A stretch of 64,000 nucleotides of DNA, taken from Candidatus Delongbacteria bacterium. Its GTDB lineage: Bacteria; CAIWAD01. The translations under genes were made by a program, and so were the position numbers. Shown here one piece after another: positions 23,642 through 31,898 of the stretch (position 1 is the first letter of the stretch; every line of letters starts with the position of its first letter). The DNA lies in contig JBAYTZ010000006.1 in assembly GCA_041675285.1 (NCBI GenBank), positions 1-64,000 on the forward strand, given 5' to 3'. The notes beneath the pieces are model-generated. The model was not told the DNA's origin and made no database searches. It worked only from the letters and a program-made list of their open reading frames with translations.

Positions 23642-25669
23642 TCAGTTCCTTCCCCTGGCAAGCCAGGTTTCCACTCCCAGCAGCAGGAGCGCGGCCAGCA
23701 GCAGCCAGGGCGACAACTCCGCCGCCGCGTCCCCGCCGCCCCGCACCTCGCTCTCCCGCAACACGCGCCAGCCGCCGGCCTCGGGCCGGGTCCAGCGCGC
23801 CACGGGCGTCACCTCGTGGGTGGTCTCCCCCGCCGGCAGGCGCGCCGCCACCCACCCCGCCGGGCGACCGTCCACCTGCACCTCGTAGTGGCCGGGCTCC
23901 GCCAGCGCCGGCAGCTCCAGCCAGCCCTTGAGCGGATCCAGCCGCACGCGCCGCACCACGCCGTCGCGGACCAGCGTCCAGTCGCGGCCCCGGGCGCTGC
24001 GGGGCGGCTGCCAGCGGCCGGGCACGCCGCACTCGAGCACGGCGGGCAGGCGCTCGTCAGCGTCCAGCCAGCGCAGGCCCTGCTGCAGCAAGGGAGCCAG
24101 CAGCCCGCTGGCCGCCAGTCCGGACCACTCCGCGCCGGGCGCCGTGGCCAGCCAGAGCGTGCGGCCCGTCTCGCGCTCCAGGGTCTGGAGCACCGGACGA
24201 CCGCCGGCCTCGGCCAGCGTGCGGCGCGCCAGGCCGGGCGGATCGGCAGTCTCCAACTCCAGCAGCCGGCGCACGGGCACGGCCTCGCCCGCCTCGCCCT
24301 CCTCCAGGATGGAGGCCAGGATCTCGTGTCCGCGGTCCAGCCGCTCCAGGCGCCAGGGCTGGGCGCCGGACTCGCGCAGGCCGGCCAGGCCGGGTAGGGC
24401 CAGTTCACGCAGCTGGCGATCCACCAGACGCGGATCCGCGGCCAGCGCGGGCAACAAGAGCAGGCGCACGCCGCGCGCCGCCAGTTCGCGCACCTGGCGC
24501 AGCTCCTGCGCGTCCAACGGCTGGCCCAGCGCCAGCACCAGCTGGTCCACCGCCGCGGGATCCACCCGCCGCAGCAGCTCGGATCCGCCGCGGAGCAGCT
24601 CGAGCCCGCGGCCGTAGCGTTCGTCGGGCAGGAGGGCCGCGGCCAGCACGTGCTCCAGGGCGGGATCCCCGGCCAGCAGCAGCACGCGGCGGCGTTGGGG
24701 CACGTGCAGGATGAAGGGCAGCTCGTCGTCCACGTCCACGGGGTCGCCCGTCACGCGCAGCGTGCCGCGCAGCCAGCCGGACTCCGGCAGGCGGAACTCC
24801 AGCTCCTCGCGGCCGCGCCAGCGCTCCTCGCCGTGGGCGGGCACGGGACGGCTGAGCCGGGTCTCGCCCTCCACCGCCAGCTCCAGGCCCAACCCCTCAC
24901 TCGCTCCCTCGCCAGCCAACTCGACGGTCAGACTCACCGGTCGGTCCTGGCGCAAGAGGCCCGAGCGCAGCTCGAGCTTCAGCGGCGCGGCTCCCGCCGC
25001 CCGGGAGGGCAGGATACCCAGCAGGGGTGTGAGGGTGCGCGGCAGGCGACCGCCCAGCTCCGTCGGCTCCAGCCGCAGGTCGCTGAGCAGCAGCAGTTGG
25101 GGCCGGCTTGGGGCGTCGCGCTCGAGAATGCCCAGCGCTGCCTCCAGCGCCGCGTCCAGCCGGGCGGCGGACCAGGCGGGATTCCAGCGGGCCAGCCGCT
25201 GGCGGGCCGCGGCGGGCGTCAGCGGGCCGGCGCTCTGGCCAGGATCCGAGAGGGGCAGCAGCCAGACACGGTCGCGGGGCTCCAATCCCTGCAGGCGCTC
25301 GAGGGCCAGCTCGCGCCCGCTCTCCCAAACGCTGCGGCCGGCGGCGGAAGGCAGACGGCTGGAGGCGCTGTCGTCCAGGAGGAGCAGCAGGCTGAGCGGC
25401 TCGCGCGCGCCGGGCAGGAAGGCCGCGCCCGCGTCCAGCACCGGCCGCGCGAAGGCCAGGATCAAGGCCAGCAGGAAGAGCACGCGCACGAGCAGCAGCA
25501 GCCAGCGGGTGAGCCGCACGCGCTTCAGGCGCGTGTTCTCGATCTCCTTCAGGAAGCGCAGGGTGGAGAGCGCGTGCGCGCGGCGGCGGCGCAGGGTGAG
25601 CAGGTGCACCAGGACCGGCAGTCCCAGGGCGCCCAGGAAGGCCAGCAGCGCGCTGTTGAGGAAGACCAT
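23642..25669 (-). CDS. BatA N-terminal-domain membrane protein
   Basis: 675 residues. The first ~80 match the BatA/Bacteroides aerotolerance N-terminal domain: two helices (FLNSALLAFLGALGLPVLVHLLTLRR and WLLLLVRVLFLLALILAFARPVL) around ALSTLRFLKEIENTRLKR. A von Willebrand A-like region follows, with a partial MIDAS-type LLLLDDSASS, then large beta-rich stretches. A final helix (LSPWLLLAALLLLGVETWLARG) precedes the end. Such proteins are typical of Bacteroidota and Planctomycetes; the exact role is unknown. It overlaps gmhA by one base. Confidence 0.85.
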   Translation of the reverse strand: MVFLNSALLAFLGALGLPVLVHLLTLRRRRAHALSTLRFLKEIENTRLKRVRLTRWLLLLVRVLFLLALILAFARPVLDAGAAFLPGAREPLSLLLLLDDSASSRLPSAAGRSVWESGRELALERLQGLEPRDRVWLLPLSDPGQSAGPLTPAAARQRLARWNPAWSAARLDAALEAALGILERDAPSRPQLLLLSDLRLEPTELGGRLPRTLTPLLGILPSRAAGAAPLKLELRSGLLRQDRPVSLTVELAGEGASEGLGLELAVEGETRLSRPVPAHGEERWRGREELEFRLPESGWLRGTLRVTGDPVDVDDELPFILHVPQRRRVLLLAGDPALEHVLAAALLPDERYGRGLELLRGGSELLRRVDPAAVDQLVLALGQPLDAQELRQVRELAARGVRLLLLPALAADPRLVDRQLRELALPGLAGLRESGAQPWRLERLDRGHEILASILEEGEAGEAVPVRRLLELETADPPGLARRTLAEAGGRPVLQTLERETGRTLWLATAPGAEWSGLAASGLLAPLLQQGLRWLDADERLPAVLECGVPGRWQPPRSARGRDWTLVRDGVVRRVRLDPLKGWLELPALAEPGHYEVQVDGRPAGWVAARLPAGETTHEVTPVARWTRPEAGGWRVLRESEVRGGGDAAAELSPWLLLAALLLLGVETWLARGRN

Positions 25670-26244
25670 CAGTCGTACAGCCGCTGTTCGATCAGTTCCA
25701 CCAGCAGGTGGCCGGCCGTGATGTGCAGCTCCTGCACGCGGCCCGAATCCTTGGCGGGCACCAGCAGCGCCAGATCGCAGAGTTCGGCCAGGGGCCCGCC
25801 GTCACCGCCCAGGAAGCCCAGCACGCCCAGGCCCAGCTCGCGCGCCCGGCGCGCCGCGGCCAGCAGATTGGGCGAGCGTCCGCTGGTGCTCAGGGCCAGC
25901 AGCAGATCGCCCGGGCGGCCCAGGGCCTCCACTTGGCGCTGGAAGATCATCTCGAAAGAGAAGTCGTTGGCGCAGGCCGTCAGCAGCGAGCTGTCGGTGG
26001 TGAGGGCCAGCCCCGCCAGCGCCGGCCGCTCCCGGGCCGCGCTCAGGCGCACCACGAACTCCGTGGCCAGGTGCTGGCTGTCCCCCGCGCTGCCGCCGTT
26101 GCCGGCGAAGAGCAGCTTGCCCCCGGCGCGCAGACAGTCCGCCCCGCGTTCGGCCATGGCCAGCAGCGTGTCCGCGCCTTCGTCCCGCAGCCAGAGCCGG
26201 AGACGGATCCCCTCCTCCAACGCGGCGTTGATCCGCTCCCTCAC
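25669..26244 (-). CDS. gmhA: SIS-domain phosphoheptose isomerase
   Basis: 191-residue sugar isomerase of the GmhA type, which converts sedoheptulose 7-phosphate to D-glycero-D-manno-heptose 7-phosphate for LPS core heptose. The SIS phosphate loop FAGNGGSAGDSQHLATE, the STSGRSPN loop and the helix with QELHITAGHLL match the family. The start is GTG overlapping the GGGP synthase stop by 4 bp; a longer frame runs back inside that gene. It fits with the GT9 heptosyltransferase-like gene elsewhere in the window. The related DiaA is an alternative, less likely. Confidence 0.88.
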   Translation of the reverse strand: MRERINAALEEGIRLRLWLRDEGADTLLAMAERGADCLRAGGKLLFAGNGGSAGDSQHLATEFVVRLSAARERPALAGLALTTDSSLLTACANDFSFEMIFQRQVEALGRPGDLLLALSTSGRSPNLLAAARRARELGLGVLGFLGGDGGPLAELCDLALLVPAKDSGRVQELHITAGHLLVELIEQRLYD

Positions 26245-27011
26245 GGTGCGACCTCTCCCGCCAGGGCGGCCGTCAGCTGCCCGAGCGTCGTTTCCAATTC
26301 CTCCAGCGGGCAGCTCTCCAGCCGGCTGCCCACCACCACCAGATCCGCCCCCGCCCGCGCCGCGCAGGCCACATCCGCGGCCTCGCGCAGGCCGCCGCCC
26401 ACCAGCAAGGGTCCGTCGAAGGCCGCGCGCACGGAGCGGATCATTTCCTCGGGCACGGGCCAGCGGGCGCCGCTGCCCGCCTCCAGATAGAGCTGGCGCA
26501 GACCCAGTGCCCGGGCCGCCAGGGCGTGGGCCACGGCGATGTCGGCCTTGAGCCGGGGCAGGGGCTGGCTGCCGCTCATGAACTGGGCGCTGGTGTGCGT
26601 GCCGGACTCCACCAGCAGGTAGCCCGTGGGCAGGCATTCCAACCCGGAGGCCGCCAGCAGGGGCGCCGAGCGCACCTGCTCGCCGATCAGGTACTGCGGA
26701 TTGCGGCTGGAGATCAGGCTCAGGAACAGGATGGCGTCCGCCTCGGGCACCACCTGACCGGCGTCGCCGGGAAAGAGGATCACCTTAAGCCCACTGAGCT
26801 CTTTCAGGCGCGCCAGTTGCCGGCCCATCCCGGCCCGGCAGAGCAGGCTGGTGCCGGCCAGGAAGGCGGCCACGCCCGCACGCGGCGCCAGGCGCGCCAG
26901 GGCTTCCAGGCGCGCGGGCTCCAGCCGGTCGGGATCCACCAGCACCAGCAGGCGCGGCCGGCCCATCCCTTCGCGCAGCCAGCTCTCCACGGGCCCCAGC
27001 TCAAGCCTCAT
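26241..27011 (-). CDS. Geranylgeranylglyceryl phosphate synthase family (PcrB/GGGPS)
   Basis: 256-residue TIM-barrel prenyltransferase. The landmarks are VLVDPDRLEP near the N-terminus, ILFPGDAGQV, FLSLISSRNPQYLIGEQ, the catalytic-loop YLEAGSGA and phosphate-binding VGGGLR and GADLVVVGS. In archaea it makes the first ether bond of membrane lipids from sn-glycerol-1-phosphate. Bacteria of the Bacteroidota/FCB group carry a related (group II) version. Product chain length cannot be read here. It overlaps the FAH gene by 11 bp and gmhA by 4 bp. No G1P dehydrogenase or DGGGP synthase is seen nearby. Confidence 0.88.
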   Translation of the reverse strand: MRLELGPVESWLREGMGRPRLLVLVDPDRLEPARLEALARLAPRAGVAAFLAGTSLLCRAGMGRQLARLKELSGLKVILFPGDAGQVVPEADAILFLSLISSRNPQYLIGEQVRSAPLLAASGLECLPTGYLLVESGTHTSAQFMSGSQPLPRLKADIAVAHALAARALGLRQLYLEAGSGARWPVPEEMIRSVRAAFDGPLLVGGGLREAADVACAARAGADLVVVGSRLESCPLEELETTLGQLTAALAGEVAP

Positions 27012-27786
27012 GGTCGGACTCCCCCTCGTCGGCCACCACGGGCGTCTCCAGCACGCCCACGCCCTCTAGTTCCACGCGCAGGCGGTCGCCCACGGCGATG
27101 GGACCCACGCCGGCGGGCGTGCCGGTGAGGATCACGTCCCCGGGCCGCAGCGTGCAGAAGCTGGAAAGAAAGGCCACCAGCCGGGCCGGCGAATGGAGCA
27201 TCTGCGAGGTGCGGGCCTCCTGTATCAGCACGTCGTTGCGCCACGTGCGGAGCAGCAGGTCGCCGGGGTCCAGCCCGCGCAGGACCCAGGGTCCCAGCGG
27301 GCAGAAACCGTCGAAGCCCTTGGCGCGGATCCACTGCCCGTCCTTCTGCTGCAGATCGCGCGCGCTGATGTCGTTGGCGCAGGTGACGCCCAGCACGTGC
27401 TCCAGCGCCGTCTCCTCGGGAATGCGCCGCCCGCCGCGCCCGATGACCAGGGCCAGCTCACCTTCGAAGTCCACCCGGCCGATCTCCGCAGGCAGCTTGA
27501 GGGGTTGGCCGGCCCCCAGCAGGGCGCTGTCGGGCTTCATGAAGACCAGGGGCTCCGGCGCGCTCCAGCCCGGATTCAGCTCCTGGATGTGCTCGGCGTA
27601 GTTGCGGCCGATCCCGAAGATGCGGCCGCCGTCCGTGGGCGGCTGCAGGATCACCTTGTGCAGGGAGACGCCCTTGCCCATGCTGGGTTCGCCGTCCACC
27701 AGGCTCCACTCGCGGACCTGCTCGCCCTCCACCTGGCCCCAGCGCGGGGTGGGATCCTTGGGCGTGTGATAGCGGCAGATTTTCAT
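27001..27786 (-). CDS. Fumarylacetoacetate hydrolase (FAH) family protein
   Basis: 261 residues of the FAH fold, whose members are metal-dependent hydrolases, isomerases or decarboxylases of small keto acids. The sequence shows FGIGRNYAEHIQE, PLVFMKPDSAL, the metal ligands in DFEGELALVIG, then GVTCANDISARDLQ, FDGFCPLGPW and the terminal ILTGTPAGVGP. The precise substrate is undetermined; bacterial members with this order are often acylpyruvate hydrolases. GAGAGGGAG precedes the ATG. It lies 40 bp after alaS in the same run. Confidence 0.9.
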   Translation of the reverse strand: MKICRYHTPKDPTPRWGQVEGEQVREWSLVDGEPSMGKGVSLHKVILQPPTDGGRIFGIGRNYAEHIQELNPGWSAPEPLVFMKPDSALLGAGQPLKLPAEIGRVDFEGELALVIGRGGRRIPEETALEHVLGVTCANDISARDLQQKDGQWIRAKGFDGFCPLGPWVLRGLDPGDLLLRTWRNDVLIQEARTSQMLHSPARLVAFLSSFCTLRPGDVILTGTPAGVGPIAVGDRLRVELEGVGVLETPVVADEGESDHEA

Positions 27787-27826
27787 GCTCCCTCTCCCGG
27801 CGCGCAGATCAAGCGGACCCTTGACC

Positions 27827-30436
27827 TCACCGGCGCCGCTTCCAGGCCTGGATCATCCCGTCGATCCCGGCCACGTTCTTGCCCCCGCCCGTGGCCAGGT
27901 TCGGTCGCCCCCCGCCCTTGCCGTCCACCAGCGGGGCCAGCTCCTTGACCAGGGCGTTGGCGTTCCAGCCCTGCTGGACGGCCTCCGCGGAGAGCGAGAT
28001 GGCAAAGGAGACCTTGTTGTCGAAGCCCGAGACCAGCAGGGCGGCGAAGCCCGTCTCTTTTCCCTGCAGCAGCTCGGCGCGGCCCTTGAGCAGCTCGAAC
28101 TCCGCCTCGTCATCCCGCACGGCCAACAGGCGGATGCCCGCCGGCGATTCCGCCGCGGCCAGCTGCTCGCGCAGGTTGTTCAGCGCCAGTTGCTCCTTCA
28201 GGCGGCGCAGCTCGCGCTGCAGGTCCTTCTTCTCGGACAGGGTCTTCTCCAGCGCCTCTAGCTCGTCGGAGCCCCGGGCGCCCAGCAGGTCGCGCAGGCT
28301 GTCCAGCGTGCGGCGCTGCTGCTGCATCAGCTGCTGGGCCTGCAGGCCGGTGACGGCCTCGATGCGCCGGATGCCCGCCGCCACGCTGCCCTCGGAGAGG
28401 ATGCTGAACGCGCCGATCTGGCCCGTGCGGGCCACGTGCGTGCCGCCGCAGAGTTCGGCGGAGAATTCGCCCATCCGCACCACGCGCACCACGTCGCCGT
28501 ACTTCTCGCCGAACAGCGCCGTGACGCCCTCGGCCAGGGCACGCTCGTGGCTGGTCTCGCGGCAGCTGACCGGCTCGTCGCGCAGGATCTGCTCGAAGAC
28601 CAGCTTCTCCACGCGCTCCAACTCGCTCTCCTCCAGCCGGGCCGGGTGGCTGAAGTCGAAGCGCAGGCGCCCGGGCTCGACCAGCGAGCCCTCCTGGTTG
28701 ACGTGCCCGCCCAGCACCTGGCGCAGCGCAGCCTGCAGGAGGTGCGTGGCGCTGTGGTTGCGCTCGGTGGCCCGGCGCAGGTCCGGCTCCACGCGCGCGC
28801 TCACCAGGTCCGTCGGGTTGAAGGTGCCGCGCACTTGGCCCACGTGGACGCGCAGCTCCTCCTCCAGGCGGGTCTCGCCCACCACCAGGCTCCAGGCCTC
28901 GCCCTCGATCAGGCCGCGGTCGCCCGTCTGGCCGCCGGACTCGGCGTAGAAGGGCGTCTTCTCCAGCACCAGCTCGAGCTCGCCCTCCTCCCCCGCGCGC
29001 CAGCGCAGCACGCGGGTCATGGTCTCCAGCAGGTCGTACCCCAGGAAGACGCTGGAATCCGAGGAGAGCACGTTCCAGGGCGCGCGCTCCTTGTAGGCGG
29101 TCTGTTTGCGCGCGCCGCGGCTGGCCTCGCGCTGGCGCTCCATCTCGCGCGTGAAGCCCTCCTCGTCCACGCTCAGCCCCTGCTCGGCGGCCATCTGCTG
29201 GGTCAGATCCAGCGGGAAGCCGTAGGTATCGTAGAGGCGGAAGGCCTCGTCGCCCGGGATCACGGCCTGGCCGGCCTTGACCAGAGTGGCGTGCAGCTGG
29301 GCGAAGCGCTCCAGCCCGCGGTCCAGGGTGCGGCCGAAGCTCTCCTCCTCGAGGGTCAGCACGTGCTGGATGTGGCCCAGCTTGCCGCGCAGCTCGGGAA
29401 AGGCCTCGCCCAGGGAGGACTCGGCCAGGTCCCGGCAGAGCGGGCCCAGGAAGGGTTCGCGCAGGCCCAGCTCGCGGCCGAAGCGCGCGGCCCGGCGCAG
29501 GATGCGGCGCAGGACGTAGCCGCGCCCCTCGTTGGAGGGCGTGGCGCCGTCGGCCACGGCGAAGGCCAGCGCGCGCAGGTGGTCGGCGATCACCCGGTGG
29601 GGCGTGCCGCCGGCCTCGCTGTAGGGCACGCCGGACAAGCGGGCCACGGCCTGGATCAGCGGCTGGAAGACGTCGGTGTCGTAGTTGGAGGCCACGCCCT
29701 GGAGCACGGCGCAGAGGCGTTCGAAGCCCGCGCCCGTGTCCACGTGGCGCTTGGGCAGCGGGACCAGCGTGCCGTCGGGCTCGCGGTTGTACTGGATGAA
29801 GACCAGGTTCCAGAGCTCGATGTAGCGCGCGTGGCCCGTGTTGACGAAGCAACTCTCGCTCTGCTCGCCGAAGGCCTCGCCCCGGTCGATGTGGATCTCC
29901 GTGCAGGGGCCGCAGGGGCCGCTCTCGCCCATCTCCCAGAAGTTGTCCTTGTGCCCGAAGCGCAGGATGTGGTCGGGCTGGATGTCGGTCTCGGTCCGCC
30001 ACATCTCGTCGGCTTCCGCGTCGAAGGGCACGTGTTCGTCGCCGGCGAAGACCGTGACGTAGAGCTTGTCCTTGGGCAGGCCCCAGACCCCGGTCAGCAG
30101 CTCCCAGGCCCAGCGGATGGCCTCGCGCTTGTAGTAGTCGCCGAAGGACCAGTTGCCCAGCATCTCGAACAGGGTGTGGTGATAGGTGTCCCGGCCCACC
30201 TCTTCCAAGTCGTTGTGCTTGCCCGAGACGCGCAGGCACTTCTGGGTGGAGGCCGCCCGCGGGTAGGCGCGCTCGCCCTGGCCCAGGAAGACGTCTTTGA
30301 ACTGGTTCATGCCTGCGTTGGCGAACAACAGGGTGGGATCGTCCTTGGGCACCACGGGCGAGCTGGGCACCACCTGGTGGGCGCGCTCCTCGAAGAAGCG
30401 CAGGAAGTCGCGGCGGATCTGGGCCGAGCCAATCAT
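27827..30436 (-). CDS. alaS: Alanyl-tRNA synthetase
   Basis: 869-residue class II synthetase with complete architecture. The aminoacylation core is at the N-terminus (RRDFLRFFEERAHQVVPSSPVVP; FANAGMNQFKDVF), and the editing domain carries NHSATHLLQAALR and CGGTHV. A coiled coil and the DHHA1 domain follow, ending GGGRPNLATGGGKNV. Length is normal. A 193-bp gap filled with dispersed repeats lies upstream. The downstream genes FAH, GGGPS, gmhA, BatA and hflX follow with almost no spacing. Confidence 0.97.
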   Translation of the reverse strand: MIGSAQIRRDFLRFFEERAHQVVPSSPVVPKDDPTLLFANAGMNQFKDVFLGQGERAYPRAASTQKCLRVSGKHNDLEEVGRDTYHHTLFEMLGNWSFGDYYKREAIRWAWELLTGVWGLPKDKLYVTVFAGDEHVPFDAEADEMWRTETDIQPDHILRFGHKDNFWEMGESGPCGPCTEIHIDRGEAFGEQSESCFVNTGHARYIELWNLVFIQYNREPDGTLVPLPKRHVDTGAGFERLCAVLQGVASNYDTDVFQPLIQAVARLSGVPYSEAGGTPHRVIADHLRALAFAVADGATPSNEGRGYVLRRILRRAARFGRELGLREPFLGPLCRDLAESSLGEAFPELRGKLGHIQHVLTLEEESFGRTLDRGLERFAQLHATLVKAGQAVIPGDEAFRLYDTYGFPLDLTQQMAAEQGLSVDEEGFTREMERQREASRGARKQTAYKERAPWNVLSSDSSVFLGYDLLETMTRVLRWRAGEEGELELVLEKTPFYAESGGQTGDRGLIEGEAWSLVVGETRLEEELRVHVGQVRGTFNPTDLVSARVEPDLRRATERNHSATHLLQAALRQVLGGHVNQEGSLVEPGRLRFDFSHPARLEESELERVEKLVFEQILRDEPVSCRETSHERALAEGVTALFGEKYGDVVRVVRMGEFSAELCGGTHVARTGQIGAFSILSEGSVAAGIRRIEAVTGLQAQQLMQQQRRTLDSLRDLLGARGSDELEALEKTLSEKKDLQRELRRLKEQLALNNLREQLAAAESPAGIRLLAVRDDEAEFELLKGRAELLQGKETGFAALLVSGFDNKVSFAISLSAEAVQQGWNANALVKELAPLVDGKGGGRPNLATGGGKNVAGIDGMIQAWKRRR

Positions 30437-30477
30437 GAAGTCCTCTGTCTGCTACTTGAATTCACTTCTCGGTTGTC

Positions 30478-30628
30478 AACACAGAGACAAAGCCGGTCGT
30501 CAACACAGAGTCACAGAGGCACCGGGGACACAGAGAATGGGAATTGATGAAAGCCTCAACCGGAGTCGGGCAGCCCATTGCCCCAAGTCCTTCTCGCTCT
30601 TCTCTGTGCCTCTGTGCCTCTGTGGTGA
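30478..30628. repeat. Inverted CACAGAGG-type repeats in the alaS-purM gap
   Basis: 30478-30540 contains CAACACAGAGACAAAG and then CACAGAGTCACAGAGGCAC and GACACAGAG; 30598-30628 holds the opposite orientation, TTCTCTGTGCCTCTGTGCCT continuing to CTGTGGTG. The outer arms end two bases from the purM stop. The arms share the 8-bp period of the other copies and could pair in the purM 3' region. Confidence 0.85.
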
Positions 30629-30629
30629 C

Positions 30630-31637
30630 CTACGCCCCGGCTGCCACCACCTGGCCGATGCGCAGCGGCTGCTCGCCCTGTTCGCGCAGCACGTGCTCGG
30701 CGCGCTCCACATCCTCCGGGGCCAGGATCAGCACCAGGCCGATCCCCAGATTGAAGGCGCGCTCCATCTCCGGCCGCGCCACCTGGCCGCATTCCTGGAT
30801 CAGCCGGAAAAGCGCGGGCCACTCCCAGGCGCCCTCGTCCACCAGCAGGTCGCAGCCCGCGGGCAGGATGCGCCGCGTGTTGCCCTTGAGCCCGCCGCCC
30901 GTGACGTGGCTGATCCCGCGCACGTCCACGTCCGCCAGCAGGGCCTGGACCGGCCGCAGGTAGCTGCGGTGCACGGCCAGCAGGGCGTCCGCCAGGCAGT
31001 GCCCGTCTGTCAGCCGGTGGTCCAGCGGCAGGCGGGCCTGTTCGAACAGCGCGTGCCGCGCCAGGCTGTAGCCGTTGGTGTGCAGGCCCGTGGAGGGCAG
31101 CCCCAGCAGCCGGTCGCCAGGCCGGATGCGCGCGCCGTCCACCAGGCGCGGCTTGTCCACCACGCCCACGACGGTGCCCGACATGTCGTACTCACCATCC
31201 GCGTAGAAACCGGGCATCTCGGCGGTCTCGCCGCCGATGAGCGCGCAGCCGTTCTCCTCGCAGGCCTGGGCCAGGCCACGGATCACCTCGGCGGCCGTGT
31301 CCACGTCCAGCCTGCCGGTGGCGAAGTAGTCCAGGAAGAAGAGCGGACGCGCGCCGCAGGCCAGGATGTCGTTGACGCAGTGGTTGACCAGATCCTGGCC
31401 CACCGTGTGATGCACGCCGGTCTGGAAGGCCAGCTTCAGCTTGGTGCCCACGCCGTCCACGCTGGAGACCAGGACGGGCTCGGCCAGGCCTGGAAAGTCG
31501 GCGCGGAAGAAGCCGCCGAACAGGCCCAGCCCGCCCAGCACGCCCGCCGTGCGCGTGCGCGCGCACCAGGGTTTGATGCGGGCCACAAGGGATTCGCCCG
31601 CGTCGATGTCGACGCCCGCCTGGCGGTAGGTGCTCAT
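30630..31637 (-). CDS. purM: Phosphoribosylformylglycinamidine cyclo-ligase (AIR synthetase)
   Basis: 335-residue purine enzyme forming aminoimidazole ribotide with ATP. Family blocks: TYRQAGVDIDAGESLV at the N-terminus, VSSVDGVGTKL, HCVNDILACGARPLFFLDY, ALIGGETAEMPGFY and HVTGGGLKGNTRRILP. The ATG at 31637 fits the family start; an upstream start would lie in a hairpin. A terminator-like hairpin ends about 20 bp before the ATG, within the leader. It is not linked to purF (17281-18738). Confidence 0.96.
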   Translation of the reverse strand: MSTYRQAGVDIDAGESLVARIKPWCARTRTAGVLGGLGLFGGFFRADFPGLAEPVLVSSVDGVGTKLKLAFQTGVHHTVGQDLVNHCVNDILACGARPLFFLDYFATGRLDVDTAAEVIRGLAQACEENGCALIGGETAEMPGFYADGEYDMSGTVVGVVDKPRLVDGARIRPGDRLLGLPSTGLHTNGYSLARHALFEQARLPLDHRLTDGHCLADALLAVHRSYLRPVQALLADVDVRGISHVTGGGLKGNTRRILPAGCDLLVDEGAWEWPALFRLIQECGQVARPEMERAFNLGIGLVLILAPEDVERAEHVLREQGEQPLRIGQVVAAGA

Positions 31638-31656
31638 GGATGCCCCGTTCTGATTC

Positions 31657-31681
31657 AAAAAGGGCCCCAACGACGGGGCCC
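31657..31681 (-). terminator. Intrinsic terminator or attenuator just upstream of purM
   Basis: On the minus strand GGGCCCC (31681-31675), a 6-base loop and GGGGCCC (31668-31662) are followed immediately by TTTTT (31661-31657), a textbook rho-independent signal. It stops transcripts coming from the acyl-CoA synthetase gene. As it ends only 19 bp before the purM ATG, the purM promoter must overlap it or lie upstream, in which case it acts as a leader attenuator. Confidence 0.8.
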
Positions 31682-31717
31682 GACGGGCAGCAAGATAACT
31701 GAGGAGTCCGGCTTCCC

Positions 31718-31880
31718 CATGAAGACCAGGAACACTTCAACACGAAGACCAGGAACACTCAACACAGAGGCACAGAGGCACAGCATCGAAGATTGAATTG
31801 AGTCAGACCCGGGCCGCCATCTGCGCCCAAGGCCCTGTCTTCTCTTAAAAATCTCTGTGTCTCTGTGCCTCTGTGGTGAA
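31718..31880. repeat. Tandem and inverted dispersed repeats between the acyl-CoA synthetase gene and purM
   Basis: A 22-bp tandem (ATGAAGACCAGGAACACTTC then ACGAAGACCAGGAACACTC) at 31718-31761 runs into CAACACAGAGGCACAGAGGC at 31760-31783; the opposite-strand counterpart TCTCTGTGTCTCTGTGCCTC lies at 31852-31880. It combines the CACGAAG and CACAGAGG subtypes in one gap, as does the 329-607 region. Confidence 0.85.
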
Positions 31881-31898
31881 TCCCCGTTCCCCCAAAGG

